Positions 51,873 through 60,241 of a stretch of 60,241 nucleotides of DNA are shown piece by piece (the first letter of the stretch is position 1; every line of letters starts with the position of its first letter). The position numbers were made by a program, and so were the translations under genes. The DNA lies in the NCBI GenBank assembly GCA_026702755.1, contig JAPPBX010000107.1:1-60241 (forward strand). The letters run 5' to 3'. The stretch comes from Candidatus Poribacteria bacterium (GTDB lineage: Bacteria; Poribacteria; WGA-4E; WGA-3G). The notes beneath the pieces were generated by a model that was given only the letters and a program-made list of their open reading frames with translations, searched no databases and had not been told where the DNA came from.

Positions 51873-53549
51873 ATGAACGCAAAATTTTCATGGCGAAGTA
51901 GGAGATGCCATATAAAAGCGACTTCCAAAATTTGCGGTGTGATGCTACTACTGGTGATGGCTGGCGTTGCGAATGCTGCGGAAGTGGAAGATTTCATGCC
52001 GAAAGAGAGTATTCTTTATCTGAAACTCCAAGATATAGATGAAGTCTACGGCGAAATTGAGATTTCGGAAAATTGGGAAAAAGCACTTGCACTATTACCA
52101 GACGTGCCGGACTGGCAGGAGATGCAGCAAGGACTTTCTATGTTCCAAGCAATGCTGGGAACTGACCTGCTGGGTCTCATAGAGACGGTGGGTTACCGAA
52201 CGGCATTAGCAATATGGCTGGAGGGAGCAAACAGTTCGGAAATCGAAACTGGTGTCGTGATACATTCGGGCGGAAATCTGGACAAACTCCAGCAGTTGAC
52301 CAAAATTGTGGAAGGACTCCTTGGGATGGGTGGCGAAAATACTCTACGCTTGAATGCGGGTGTGTACCAGCGCGTTCGCTACAACGCGATAGAAATCCCC
52401 GGTGGTATTGCTAAATATGGGTTCGTAGATGATTTCCTTGTGATCGGTACGGGCGAGGGAAGTTTTGAAAGATTGATGGATACCTACCGGACGGACATGC
52501 CTTCTATTCAGGAGAACAAAGAATTTGACAGGGCATTGGAAGAAACGGGATCAGGGGAAGTTGTCGTCTATGCGAACGTTCCACCTATTTTGTCTGTGAT
52601 GAAGAATAACATAGAGGAATCGCTCGGAACGCGCCTCGCTATTTTTCAATCTGTATTTGGACGGCTCAATTTGCTGGAGACCGGTCCCTTCCTTCAAGTC
52701 GCTGCGCAATTCAATCCTGACTTGCCTGAAAACGAGATAGGTCTGTTTTTAAGAGAGGGACAAAAACTCGAAACCCTAAACGCATTATCCGTTGAAGACG
52801 ATCTGTTTGTCACTGTAGCACCCAAAATTGTGGGGAGTATGTGGGAGTTTGTTCCCACTGATGACGCTGCCGAAGGAATCTCTTTTTTAGAGGGAATGTT
52901 GAATCTCAATCTGGAAGAAGATATTATGGTTGGGTTGACGGGTGAACTCGCTTTGTCCGTGCCTGACTTCACACGTTTTGATCCAGAAGCCTTGAGCGGC
53001 TTTCAGTTTGCGTTTGATGGCGCAATTACGCTTGATGCCGGTGATGTGGAGACCGATGGTGGCATTATTTTCAATCCCAAACACCGGATGAAGTGGAATC
53101 AGGTTGGCAACAGCATTTCTAACCTACAAAATGCCTCTGTTTCTCAAACGAATTACAAGGGTGAGACGGTGTCAGAGGTTTCCTCAAATATTTTTCATAG
53201 TGAAGTAGATGGACTGTTTCTTATCGGTTTCTCAGAAGAGCAGGTGTACGCGCTCATTGATGGAATAAAAGAAAAAAAGAAGCCACCCTACTTAAAGCAG
53301 GTTCCAAAAACACCTACAGCGTTTGCCCAACTGAACTTAGCACGGGTTCTGGAGACCCAAAACGGATCGCCACCAACTGACAAGCTACTTGTCGATTCTG
53401 AAGAGATGGCACTCCTGCTCGCTTGGCTTTCTATCGAAGGTGATGCAGCTTTGTTGGAAGTAACACTGTCGAAAAAAGAAACACCCATTGAAATGATAGC
53501 AAAACTGGTTCCATTTTTTCTTTGGAATATGGATGTAGAGTGGGAATAG
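51873..53549 (+). CDS. Secreted DUF3352-family protein
   Basis: 558 residues from the ATG at 51873 (GGAGG upstream). A signal peptide is present (ends GVANAAE near residue 36). DUF3352-like features are the opening DFMPKESILYLKLQDIDEVY and repeated FLVIGTGEGSFERL-type units. Such proteins measure 500-600 residues and are common in Planctomycetes-like and related bacteria. The function is unknown. It is 16 nt after the symporter stop and may be in its operon. Confidence 0.75.
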   Translation: MNAKFSWRSRRCHIKATSKICGVMLLLVMAGVANAAEVEDFMPKESILYLKLQDIDEVYGEIEISENWEKALALLPDVPDWQEMQQGLSMFQAMLGTDLLGLIETVGYRTALAIWLEGANSSEIETGVVIHSGGNLDKLQQLTKIVEGLLGMGGENTLRLNAGVYQRVRYNAIEIPGGIAKYGFVDDFLVIGTGEGSFERLMDTYRTDMPSIQENKEFDRALEETGSGEVVVYANVPPILSVMKNNIEESLGTRLAIFQSVFGRLNLLETGPFLQVAAQFNPDLPENEIGLFLREGQKLETLNALSVEDDLFVTVAPKIVGSMWEFVPTDDAAEGISFLEGMLNLNLEEDIMVGLTGELALSVPDFTRFDPEALSGFQFAFDGAITLDAGDVETDGGIIFNPKHRMKWNQVGNSISNLQNASVSQTNYKGETVSEVSSNIFHSEVDGLFLIGFSEEQVYALIDGIKEKKKPPYLKQVPKTPTAFAQLNLARVLETQNGSPPTDKLLVDSEEMALLLAWLSIEGDAALLEVTLSKKETPIEMIAKLVPFFLWNMDVEWE

Positions 53550-53585
53550 CCTAATTAGGCGCAACCGCTTGAGGAGAAAACAACA

Positions 53586-54764
53586 GTGATTCAGAAAAGA
53601 TTTGGACAGAATGCAAACATGAAACGATGGTTTTGGATGATAACAATTGCCGTTGTTTTGTTATTCAGTTTCGGAATGAGTCGAGTGCTTCAGTTTCAAG
53701 AGGCGACTGCAGAGTCACAAGAGGATGACTTATCCGAACTGGCTGCGGAACTTGACGCGCTCAAAGCAGAACATAAAAGGATACAGGCGAAGTGGCAGTC
53801 GGAATTGCTTGCCCAAGTCGTTCCAACCTTAGGGGACGAGTCTAATGCCGTAAAACGCCAATTTGTGGATTTCCTTGAAGAACTTGGAAGTCCCGGCACC
53901 CCTGCCCTTGTTGCGATGCTCCAAGACCCGTCTAAACAGGTACGTAAGAAGGCGGTTGACAAGTTGGGCAAAATCGGTGAAGATGAGCGGAAAGCAGGCA
54001 AAAATTATGATGCCGCTGCAATCGGATTGGCAATGGCACTTAAAGATACTTCTGATGATGTTTTTCGTGAAGCAATCGCAGAATTGGGTGACGTTCGTCC
54101 GACATCTGCGGAATCAATTGCTGTCGTTATACCAGCACTCATCGCTGTACAAACGAAAGGCTCATCAAGCGCGCGCGACGATGTTCTTGAGGTCTTAGGA
54201 CAGATCGGCGAAAACCTCGCAAAAAGTGGGCAATCCACCGACACAATCCGAGACGCTCTAATTCTTGGTCTAAATGATAATTCGACAAAAGTCCGAACCA
54301 ATGCGATAGAGGAGTTGTCTGACATACGAGCCGCGTCCACTGAAACGTTCACGGCGTTGATAGGTGTGTTGTCAGACAAATCTAAATCCGTCCGGGCACG
54401 CGCCGAAGACGTGTTGATTAAATTGGGTAAAGGTGCTGCTGCAACTGTCGCACCGATGTTGGCGGATGCGCTTACGAGCAGTGAATCAGCCGTAACGCGT
54501 GGACATATTGTTGATGTGCTTGGCGCAATCGGTGAAGAACTCATAGAGAACGGAGATTCTGGTGAGATGGTCCTTAAACCGCTCCTTGTCGCATTAGAAG
54601 ATAGTGTTGATGATGTCCGACGCAACGCCGCTGATGAATTGGGCGAAATGCGTGCAACGTCGCCTGACGTGCGGGCTGCATTGACGCACGCGCTCAACGA
54701 TAGTTCCAAAGCCGTTCGCAATGCAGCGAAAAAGGCGATTCGACGGATAGAGGCGGTTGAATAA
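53586..54764 (+). CDS. Membrane-anchored HEAT-repeat protein
   Basis: 392 residues from GTG at 53586 (GAGGAG 9 nt upstream). A membrane/signal helix (FWMITIAVVLLFSFGM) lies near residues 16-31. A coiled coil follows (LAAELDALKAEHKRIQAKW), then about seven HEAT-like repeats (e.g. PALVAMLQDPSKQVRKKAVD, GLNDNSTKVRTNAIEEL, ALNDSSKAVRNAAKKAIRRI). HEAT arrays are binding scaffolds. It is 36 nt after DUF3352. Function unknown. Confidence 0.85.
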   Translation: MIQKRFGQNANMKRWFWMITIAVVLLFSFGMSRVLQFQEATAESQEDDLSELAAELDALKAEHKRIQAKWQSELLAQVVPTLGDESNAVKRQFVDFLEELGSPGTPALVAMLQDPSKQVRKKAVDKLGKIGEDERKAGKNYDAAAIGLAMALKDTSDDVFREAIAELGDVRPTSAESIAVVIPALIAVQTKGSSSARDDVLEVLGQIGENLAKSGQSTDTIRDALILGLNDNSTKVRTNAIEELSDIRAASTETFTALIGVLSDKSKSVRARAEDVLIKLGKGAAATVAPMLADALTSSESAVTRGHIVDVLGAIGEELIENGDSGEMVLKPLLVALEDSVDDVRRNAADELGEMRATSPDVRAALTHALNDSSKAVRNAAKKAIRRIEAVE

Positions 54765-55120
54765 GTGAGCAATATTGAGAAACGAATTTTAGGTTTTTGA
54801 GGATGGATGGAAGGGAAGGAAGACTGGAAGAAACAGCGTCCCGTCTCTCTTCCATCCTTCCAATCTTCCAACGGATATGGAAATTAAAAATATAAATTTA
54901 ATATTGAAACTTGCTTAGAAGGGTAAATGCCTACACAGTACGTGCCTGCAATATGTCTCTCAAAATGGGAATTGTAGCCAGTTCGTTAAACTTATTTCCA
55001 ACCTTTGCGTCTTAATTATCAACAGTAGACACCCACAGATAGATTTAATAAAGAAAAATAAAATAGAGGCTACTCCTCGCGTGAAGGACAGAATTCCGCG
55101 ATAGGTAGAGCATTTACACC
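54765..55120. other. Spacer with polypurine/polypyrimidine hairpin
   Basis: No gene. A purine-rich stretch (about 54803-54834) is followed by its imperfect pyrimidine complement (about 54845-54870), so a long imperfect hairpin forms after the HEAT gene stop and may terminate transcription. The rest up to the pilus ATPase is AT-rich without a clear promoter that I can support. Confidence 0.5.
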
Positions 55121-56884
55121 ATGCAACAGACACTGAATACGGCTTCACTCGTCGAGGTGATGCGACAGGCATCTCTCATTTCGGAACAGGACTATACGGA
55201 CATCATCGCAGAAATAGAACAAACCGGAGCGTCAGAGGCAGCTGTGCTTTCTAAACACGGCGTATCATCTGATGTTCTCGCGCTCGCTACAAAGAGCGTT
55301 GAATACGGAACACCCTTCATCCAATTAGAGGATGTTGCGCCTGAACCTGACGTACTTGAAAAGGTTTCACCGGGGTTCGCATACCGAAATAAAATCGTAC
55401 CTATTGCGTTGACAGACGATCAACTGACCATCGCAATGGTAGATGTTCAGGATGTCATTCTCATTGACGAGATTGAACTCATCACAGGCTACCAAATTAC
55501 GCCTGTCCTTGCAGATGAGGGAAATATTGATGAGGCAATCGTTCGTCTCTATGGACGCACTGCTGAGAGTTTGCTCAGTGCTGGTATCAAGGGACCCGTC
55601 GGCGCAACTGCCACGCTTGAACGCGAGACGATTGAAGACTTCGGAATTGATGAGAAGGATCTCAGCCAAGATCCGACGGTTATACACGCCGTTGACCAGA
55701 TGATTATTGACGCCGTCCGGATGGGAGCAAGTGATATTCACATTGAACCCTATCCGACCCAATTGAAAATCCGGTTCCGCGTTGATGGTGTATTAGAAGA
55801 CCAACCGCAACCCCCTGCCTATCTCCAATCCGCAATCACTTCCCGAATCAAAATCATGGCGGGGATGGATGTCGCAGAACGGCGCCGTCCGCAAGATGGC
55901 AAAATCAGTAGGCAGATTGCCAGCGTCGGCAATCGGCAAATAGACCTCCGTGTTTCCACTGTACCGACGGTCGCAACGCTCCATGGCGAAAGCGTTGTGC
56001 TCCGTATCCTCGACCGACAGTCTATTGAATTTGGACTCACAGAACTCGGATTAACCGAGGACAACCTCCAACTCTTTGAACGCATGATTCGTAAACCGCA
56101 CGGTATCATCCTTGCAACCGGACCTACCGGTAGTGGGAAGACCACGTCGCTTTACGCCTGTTTGAAAGAGATTAACTCGCCGGATGTCAAAATCATCACG
56201 CTCGAGGATCCAGTGGAGTATGAATTAGAGGGCATCAACCAGATCCAGGTCAATTCAGATATAGGCTTTACCTTCGCTCAGGGACTCCGCCATATCCTGC
56301 GGCAGGACCCAGATAAGGTATTGGTCGGTGAGATTCGTGACTACGAGACCGCGGAGATGGCAATTCATACCTCACTTACGGGACACCTTGTCTTTAGCAC
56401 ACTTCACACAAACGATGCTCCCGGCGCAATCACGCGACTTATTGATATGAACGTTGAACCCTATCTCGTTGCCTCCACGGTAGAGGGTGTCATCGCCCAA
56501 AGACTTGCTCGCCGTGTCTGCAGGGCGTGTTGTGAGATGCATTCCCCTGACATGCACGAACTGGAGGGACTTATGGGTAATGGCAACAGCACCGCCATCC
56601 CTTACGATCTGAAAATTCCGCGCGCAGTCGGATGTAAGGAGTGCCGTGGGAGAGGTTACAAAGGTAGAATCGGTATCTTTGAAGTTTTGTTCATGACTGA
56701 TGAGATTCGCTCTGTGGCACTCAAGCAGGCATCGACGAGTGAGATTCGTCGTCTCGCTGTCCAGATGGGCATGAAAGGTTTACGTGAAGATGGTTGGCGT
56801 AAGGTCGCTGCAGGATTGACAACGGTTGACGAGGTCGTCCGGTTAACACAGGAAGACGAATTCGATTTCGTGGAAGTTGTATAA
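55121..56884 (+). CDS. Type II secretion / type IV pilus assembly ATPase (GspE/PilB)
   Basis: 587 residues. The N-terminal GspE-N-like domain (~1-150) is followed by the ATPase core: Walker A GPTGSGKTT (near 334-342), Asp box LEDPVEYELEGINQIQVN, Walker B VLVGEIRD, His box TGHLVFSTLHTND, and a four-cysteine zinc knuckle (CRACC, CKECRGRGYKGR). It powers assembly of a pseudopilus or pilus. The ribosome site is weak. It heads a run E, two paralogs, F, G. Confidence 0.93.
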   Translation: MQQTLNTASLVEVMRQASLISEQDYTDIIAEIEQTGASEAAVLSKHGVSSDVLALATKSVEYGTPFIQLEDVAPEPDVLEKVSPGFAYRNKIVPIALTDDQLTIAMVDVQDVILIDEIELITGYQITPVLADEGNIDEAIVRLYGRTAESLLSAGIKGPVGATATLERETIEDFGIDEKDLSQDPTVIHAVDQMIIDAVRMGASDIHIEPYPTQLKIRFRVDGVLEDQPQPPAYLQSAITSRIKIMAGMDVAERRRPQDGKISRQIASVGNRQIDLRVSTVPTVATLHGESVVLRILDRQSIEFGLTELGLTEDNLQLFERMIRKPHGIILATGPTGSGKTTSLYACLKEINSPDVKIITLEDPVEYELEGINQIQVNSDIGFTFAQGLRHILRQDPDKVLVGEIRDYETAEMAIHTSLTGHLVFSTLHTNDAPGAITRLIDMNVEPYLVASTVEGVIAQRLARRVCRACCEMHSPDMHELEGLMGNGNSTAIPYDLKIPRAVGCKECRGRGYKGRIGIFEVLFMTDEIRSVALKQASTSEIRRLAVQMGMKGLREDGWRKVAAGLTTVDEVVRLTQEDEFDFVEVV

Positions 56885-56920
56885 GCCGTTCTAAATGTTT
56901 CTATCTGAGGAGTGCCCCTC

Positions 56921-57706
56921 ATGAAATTAGTAGTGATTGGAAGTATAATTTTACTCTTCACACTCTCGGCAGGGGCAGGGGTGTTTTTGGAGGATTTTGA
57001 TAATAACTTGGGCGTATGGCAAGAACTTCTCATGGCTGATGCCGTGCCGGGCTCTTGGGAAATCGTTGACGGTGAACTTCATGCGGTAAGTCCTGATGGT
57101 TGGACCCGTTTACTTACAGTTGGTGATAAGACGTGGCGAGATTACACCTTTGAATTTGATGTCAAACCGCTTGATAATCGAGGTCCCAGCAATATTGTTA
57201 TTACCGCTCGAATCAAGGGGAGTTGGCTTGTATGGTGTCTCATCGGTGATTTGCCATTTGTTGACAACATCTCCGAAGTTAAGTTCGCTGCTGGCAATTT
57301 TCAGGACCCAAATACATTCTTATTTTCGCATAGCAAACGCTTTCGATTTTTGAAGTTAAACAGATGGTCGAAACTAAAGTTGGACGTTAAAGAAAACATT
57401 CTAAATTTTTGGATTAATGGAAATCAGGTTATTGGACCTGTCCAACTTCCAAACCGTAGAAGTTTTGAGCGTTTTGATGCTATCAGAAAGGAGCATGCAG
57501 CTGAAGAAGGGAAGGAATTGCCAGCATTGCAGCTGAACGGGCTCCAAGACTTTTTGACAGGCGCAGCAGGCTTAGGGCTTTCAAATCAAACAGCGAGATT
57601 TGACAACGTTGTGATCACCGGCGACAGTATCCCGAACAGAAGTGGGTTGTCGGTAAACCCCAGAACTAAACTCACTACGATGTGGAGCAGTCTAAAGCGT
57701 TTTTAA
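56921..57706 (+). CDS. Secreted beta-sandwich protein A, between secretion genes
   Basis: 261 residues from the ATG at 56921 (GAGGAG 8 nt upstream; a GTG three codons earlier is less likely). A signal peptide is present. A single concanavalin A-like/DUF1080-like sandwich runs through (FLEDFDNNLGVWQ, SWEIVDGELHAVSPDGWTR, WRDYTFEFDVKPL, NILNFWINGNQVIGPVQLPN, GAAGLGLSNQTARFDNVVI). No catalytic motif is visible. The C-terminal tail LTTMWSSLKRF resembles the LamG protein at 14.9 kb. Paralog of the next gene. Confidence 0.8.
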   Translation: MKLVVIGSIILLFTLSAGAGVFLEDFDNNLGVWQELLMADAVPGSWEIVDGELHAVSPDGWTRLLTVGDKTWRDYTFEFDVKPLDNRGPSNIVITARIKGSWLVWCLIGDLPFVDNISEVKFAAGNFQDPNTFLFSHSKRFRFLKLNRWSKLKLDVKENILNFWINGNQVIGPVQLPNRRSFERFDAIRKEHAAEEGKELPALQLNGLQDFLTGAAGLGLSNQTARFDNVVITGDSIPNRSGLSVNPRTKLTTMWSSLKRF

Positions 57707-57771
57707 GATATACGTGTGATCCTGAGATGTGCCTAACTGCTAATAATTGACGGCTACTAAAGGAGGCCGGT

Positions 57772-58596
57772 ATGAAGTTGGTAGTGATTGCAAGTATTGT
57801 TTTCCTCGCTGCCTTTTCGACGAGGGCAGGAACATATCTGGAAAACTTTGATAACGGAAACTTGAAGGCGTGGCAGGAGCTTATTTTGACGCAGGATTTT
57901 CTTTTTTTGGATGTAGATGATCCGCCGCCCGGTTCTTGGGAAATCGTTAATGGTGAACTTCACGCGGTAAGCCCCGATGAAAGCACACGTTTGCTCACAA
58001 TTGGTGATGAGACATGGCGCGATTACACCATCGAATTTGATGTCAAACCGCTTGAAAAACCGGGTCCCAGCAATATCGCTATTGCCGCTCGAATCAAGGA
58101 GAGTTGGGTGGTATGGTGTCTCATCGGAGATTTGCCAGGATTTCGCAAAAACGCCTCTGAAGCTTTGTTTGCTGCTGGCAATTTTCATGACCGAAACACA
58201 ATCTTCTATACACATGCCGAACTCCATCGATCATTAAAATTAAAGAAGTGGTCGAAGTTGAAGTTGGCAGTTGAAGAAAATACCCTAAACTTTTGGATTA
58301 ACGGTGAGCTGGTTATTGGACCTGTCCGACTGCCAAACCGTAAAACCTTCGAGCGTTTTGAAGCTGTCAAAAAGGCGCACCCACCTAACCCTGGAAATAT
58401 AAAGATATTTCACCCATTACAGTTAGACGGATTCCATGACTTCTTGACAGGAGCGGCGGGTTTGGGTCTCTCGAACCAGACGGCGAGATTCGACAATGTT
58501 GTGATCACCGGCGACAGTATCCCGGAAAATGCTGGGTTATCAGTAATGCCTAAAGCGAAACTCGCGACAATGTGGGGAAGCCTGAAGCGTCTTTAG
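57772..58596 (+). CDS. Secreted beta-sandwich protein B, paralog of A
   Basis: 274 residues (AAGGAGG upstream). It aligns with protein A across its length, with insertions near residues 42-50 (FLFLDVDDPPP) and 215-225 (PPNPGNIKIFHPLQL). The signal peptide ends STRAG. The tail reads LATMWGSLKRL. A clear tandem duplication, diverged by many substitutions. Placement inside the E-F gene run suggests substrates or accessory proteins of the secretion system, unproven. Confidence 0.8.
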   Translation: MKLVVIASIVFLAAFSTRAGTYLENFDNGNLKAWQELILTQDFLFLDVDDPPPGSWEIVNGELHAVSPDESTRLLTIGDETWRDYTIEFDVKPLEKPGPSNIAIAARIKESWVVWCLIGDLPGFRKNASEALFAAGNFHDRNTIFYTHAELHRSLKLKKWSKLKLAVEENTLNFWINGELVIGPVRLPNRKTFERFEAVKKAHPPNPGNIKIFHPLQLDGFHDFLTGAAGLGLSNQTARFDNVVITGDSIPENAGLSVMPKAKLATMWGSLKRL

Positions 58597-58631
58597 TCTA
58601 TTCTTCCTGAATTGCGATAGAGAGGTTGATT

Positions 58632-59858
58632 GTGCCAATATTCCGATACGAAGCACTCACCCATGGTGGAGACACCGTTAATAACACACTTGAAGCCGAT
58701 TCCAAAGCCGAACTTATCTCTCGATTACGGCAGATGGGCTATTGGCCCACACAGATCGTTGAGGAGGTTGAGGAGGCGGTCCCAAGTAATGTACGTCGGT
58801 GGCTTGAAATTGGACGCAGCAGAATCAAACCCGCGGATGTTGAGTTCTTCACATATCAACTGGCAACACTGGTAAACGCGCATGTTCCGCTGCCGCGTGC
58901 ATTAGAGGTTACACTTGGGCAAATCCAAAATCCAGCACTCCATCGTATTGTGTCGCAAGTGAAATACGATGTGGAACACGGTGCGGCTTTTCATGATGCC
59001 CTCACCCAACATCCGAAAGTGTTTTCAGACCTTTATGTCAACATGGTGAGAGCCGGCGAGAGTGGTGGTGTCCTCGGCTTAGTTCTGGAACGTCTCGCAG
59101 AATTCGCAGAACGCCAACGACTTCTTAAAAACGATGTCGTCTCAGCACTCTTCTACCCGGTTATCTTATTGACCCTCAGTGTTACTGCTGTCGCCGTACT
59201 CATGATTCTTGTGATACCGAAATTTACCGCAATGTTCAACGATCTCGGTGTCGCCTTACCGCTGCCAACACGAATTCTCATTGGGGCGACCGGTGCCTTC
59301 CAAACCTATTGGTGGGTTCTATTGGTCGTTGTTGTCTTGGGTATAGCAGGATTAAAACAATACCTCCGGCGTGAAACTGGACAAGTCTGGTTTGACCGCC
59401 TGAAACTTAAATTACCACTTATCGGACCAATATTTAGCACCTTTGCCATTGTGCGTTTCACCCGAACGATGGCAACACTTTTGGAAAACGGCGTGCGGAT
59501 GCTGCCCGCCCTACAAGTCGTCAAAGACACTATAGGGAACAAGGTGTACAGTAACGTCGTCGCTGCAGCCGAAACAGAAGTTGAACAAGGTTCCACGCTC
59601 TCTCGTGAACTCGGTAAAAGTGGGGATTTTCCTGAATTTGTCACGCACATGGTGGCTGTCGGCGAGGAATCCGGCGAACCTGTTCACATGCTCAGTAAAC
59701 TCTCTGAATATTACGATTTAGAAATAAAAAAGAGCCTTGAACGTTTGACGAGTTCCATCGGTCCGTTAGTCATTCTGCTGATGGGAATTGTTATCGGGTT
59801 TATCGCTGTTGCGATGATCCTCCCGATTTTCGAGGCGAACCAATTATTAAGCAACTAA
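58632..59858 (+). CDS. Type II secretion inner-membrane platform protein (GspF/PilC)
   Basis: 408 residues from GTG at 58632 (AGAGAGG 6 nt upstream); a TTG two codons earlier lacks spacing. Opens with the GspF fold MPIFRYEALTHGGDTV. Two T2SSF domains: residues ~65-190 (FTYQLATLVNAHVPLPRALE, VRAGESGGVLGLVLERLAEF) and ~270-395 (FTRTMATLLENGVRMLPALQ, AVGEESGEPVHMLSKLSEYY), with three membrane helices (~170, ~220, ~380). It pairs with the GspE-type ATPase upstream. Confidence 0.93.
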   Translation: MPIFRYEALTHGGDTVNNTLEADSKAELISRLRQMGYWPTQIVEEVEEAVPSNVRRWLEIGRSRIKPADVEFFTYQLATLVNAHVPLPRALEVTLGQIQNPALHRIVSQVKYDVEHGAAFHDALTQHPKVFSDLYVNMVRAGESGGVLGLVLERLAEFAERQRLLKNDVVSALFYPVILLTLSVTAVAVLMILVIPKFTAMFNDLGVALPLPTRILIGATGAFQTYWWVLLVVVVLGIAGLKQYLRRETGQVWFDRLKLKLPLIGPIFSTFAIVRFTRTMATLLENGVRMLPALQVVKDTIGNKVYSNVVAAAETEVEQGSTLSRELGKSGDFPEFVTHMVAVGEESGEPVHMLSKLSEYYDLEIKKSLERLTSSIGPLVILLMGIVIGFIAVAMILPIFEANQLLSN

Positions 59859-60004
59859 ATGGCTCTCGGCTATCGGGTCGCTTTGCTTTCGACTTTCGAT
59901 AAAAAGAACGTTGTGACGAGGGAAACATTAGCAATAACCACAACGATTGACTGACAACCGATAATCAATTGCTGACAGTCATTTCTATAGGAGAAAAAAT
60001 TATA

Positions 60005-60190
60005 ATGTTCATGCAATTAAAATCCGATGAATCCGGATTAACCCTAATTGAACTAACGATTGTCATTGTCATCTTAGGCATTTTAGCAGCCTTCATCGCT
60101 CCGCGAGTTATAAACGCGCCTCAGCAAGCGAAGGTTGCGAAGGCACAAACAGAAGTTAACGCTATCAAAACCGCTCTGGAACAGTATTAG
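60005..60190 (+). CDS. Very short GspG-like major pseudopilin, C-terminus missing
   Basis: 61 residues from the ATG at 60005 (TTCATG a second option); GGAG site at 59989-59992. The prepilin peptidase motif is SGLTLIE followed by LTIVIVILGILAAFIAP, then PQQAKVAKAQTEVNAIKTAL. GspG proteins are usually ~140 residues and continue with a DNG-x-YPTTEQGL region; here TAG follows EQY. Downstream 50 nt show no such sequence. It is a truncated gene, a natural short pilin, or a sequence error; follows GspF in order E-F-G. Confidence 0.72.
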   Translation: MFMQLKSDESGLTLIELTIVIVILGILAAFIAPRVINAPQQAKVAKAQTEVNAIKTALEQY

Positions 60191-60241
60191 TCTGTCACAT
60201 TTATATTGCTGGATATAATTTGTTGAGTTTGATGCGTGCGT

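Noticed and set aside
54005-54871. 288-codon minus-strand ORF opposite the HEAT-repeat gene
   Set aside because: Long only because of repeat codon bias; Ser/Ala-rich composition and no ribosome site.

Overview
The window is about 60 kb of bacterial chromosome and is dense in protein genes. It holds about 46 coding sequences, one tRNA (Asn) and several mobile or repeated elements. I see no rRNA and no CRISPR array. The gene mix suggests Candidatus Poribacteria or a close relative. It includes very long Ycf48-repeat lipoproteins, LamG-like secreted proteins sharing a C-terminal tail, CotH, phytanoyl-CoA dioxygenase, SUMF1 lipoproteins, sugar-phosphate isomerases and many short palindromic dispersed repeats. 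That placement is inferred from gene content; no marker gene proves it.

Layout. 1-1.25 kb: the edge-truncated end of an ABC-2 permease gene. 1.5-14.6 kb: a duplicated two-gene operon. Each copy has a beta-propeller sensor gene followed 23 nt later by a ~1290-aa Ycf48-repeat lipoprotein. In copy 1 the propeller is fused, through one membrane helix, to an ECF sigma factor. In copy 2 it carries only a signal peptide. A TnpB (IS200/IS605-type) element lies between the copies. 14.8-18.4 kb: a LamG protein, an SDR oxidoreductase, a tnpB-deleted relative of the same element, and a PIN-toxin pair. 18.5-25.9 kb: a dienelactone hydrolase, an ECF sigma / double-zinc-finger anti-sigma / RseB-like operon, CotH and DUF4956. 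25.9-31.8 kb: ferric-iron ABC importer parts (permease and binding protein) beside a two-domain multicopper oxidase, then Dpp/Opp-type permeases. 31.9-37.6 kb: an HTH-metallo-beta-lactamase fusion, Uma2, a TIM-barrel isomerase, a SUMF1 lipoprotein and a large glycosidase-like protein. 37.6-41.8 kb: a HEPN-DUF4268-winged-helix protein with its own promoter, a repeat island with a 38-bp perfect inverted repeat, three tandem BolA-like genes, a rhodanese and tRNA-Asn. 41.9-54.8 kb: a phytanoyl-CoA dioxygenase, a TPP enzyme, an ABC ATPase, the second SUMF1 copy, an ABC permease, GmhA, a sodium/solute symporter pair, a DUF3352 protein and a HEAT-repeat protein. 55.1-60.2 kb: type II secretion/pilus genes E, F and a very short G, with two paralogous secreted proteins between E and F.

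How parts work together. Two independent envelope-signalling modules are present: a conventional sigma/anti-sigma/RseB set, and an unconventional sigma-TM-propeller fusion co-transcribed with a surface lipoprotein. The iron-transport genes and multicopper oxidase suggest oxidase-assisted iron uptake. The ABC importer pieces are scattered, with one MalK-type ATPase for three permease sets. The most novel candidates are the sigma-propeller/Ycf48 locus, the HEPN-DUF4268-DprA-type-WH protein, and the structured, paired leaders of the two TnpB elements.
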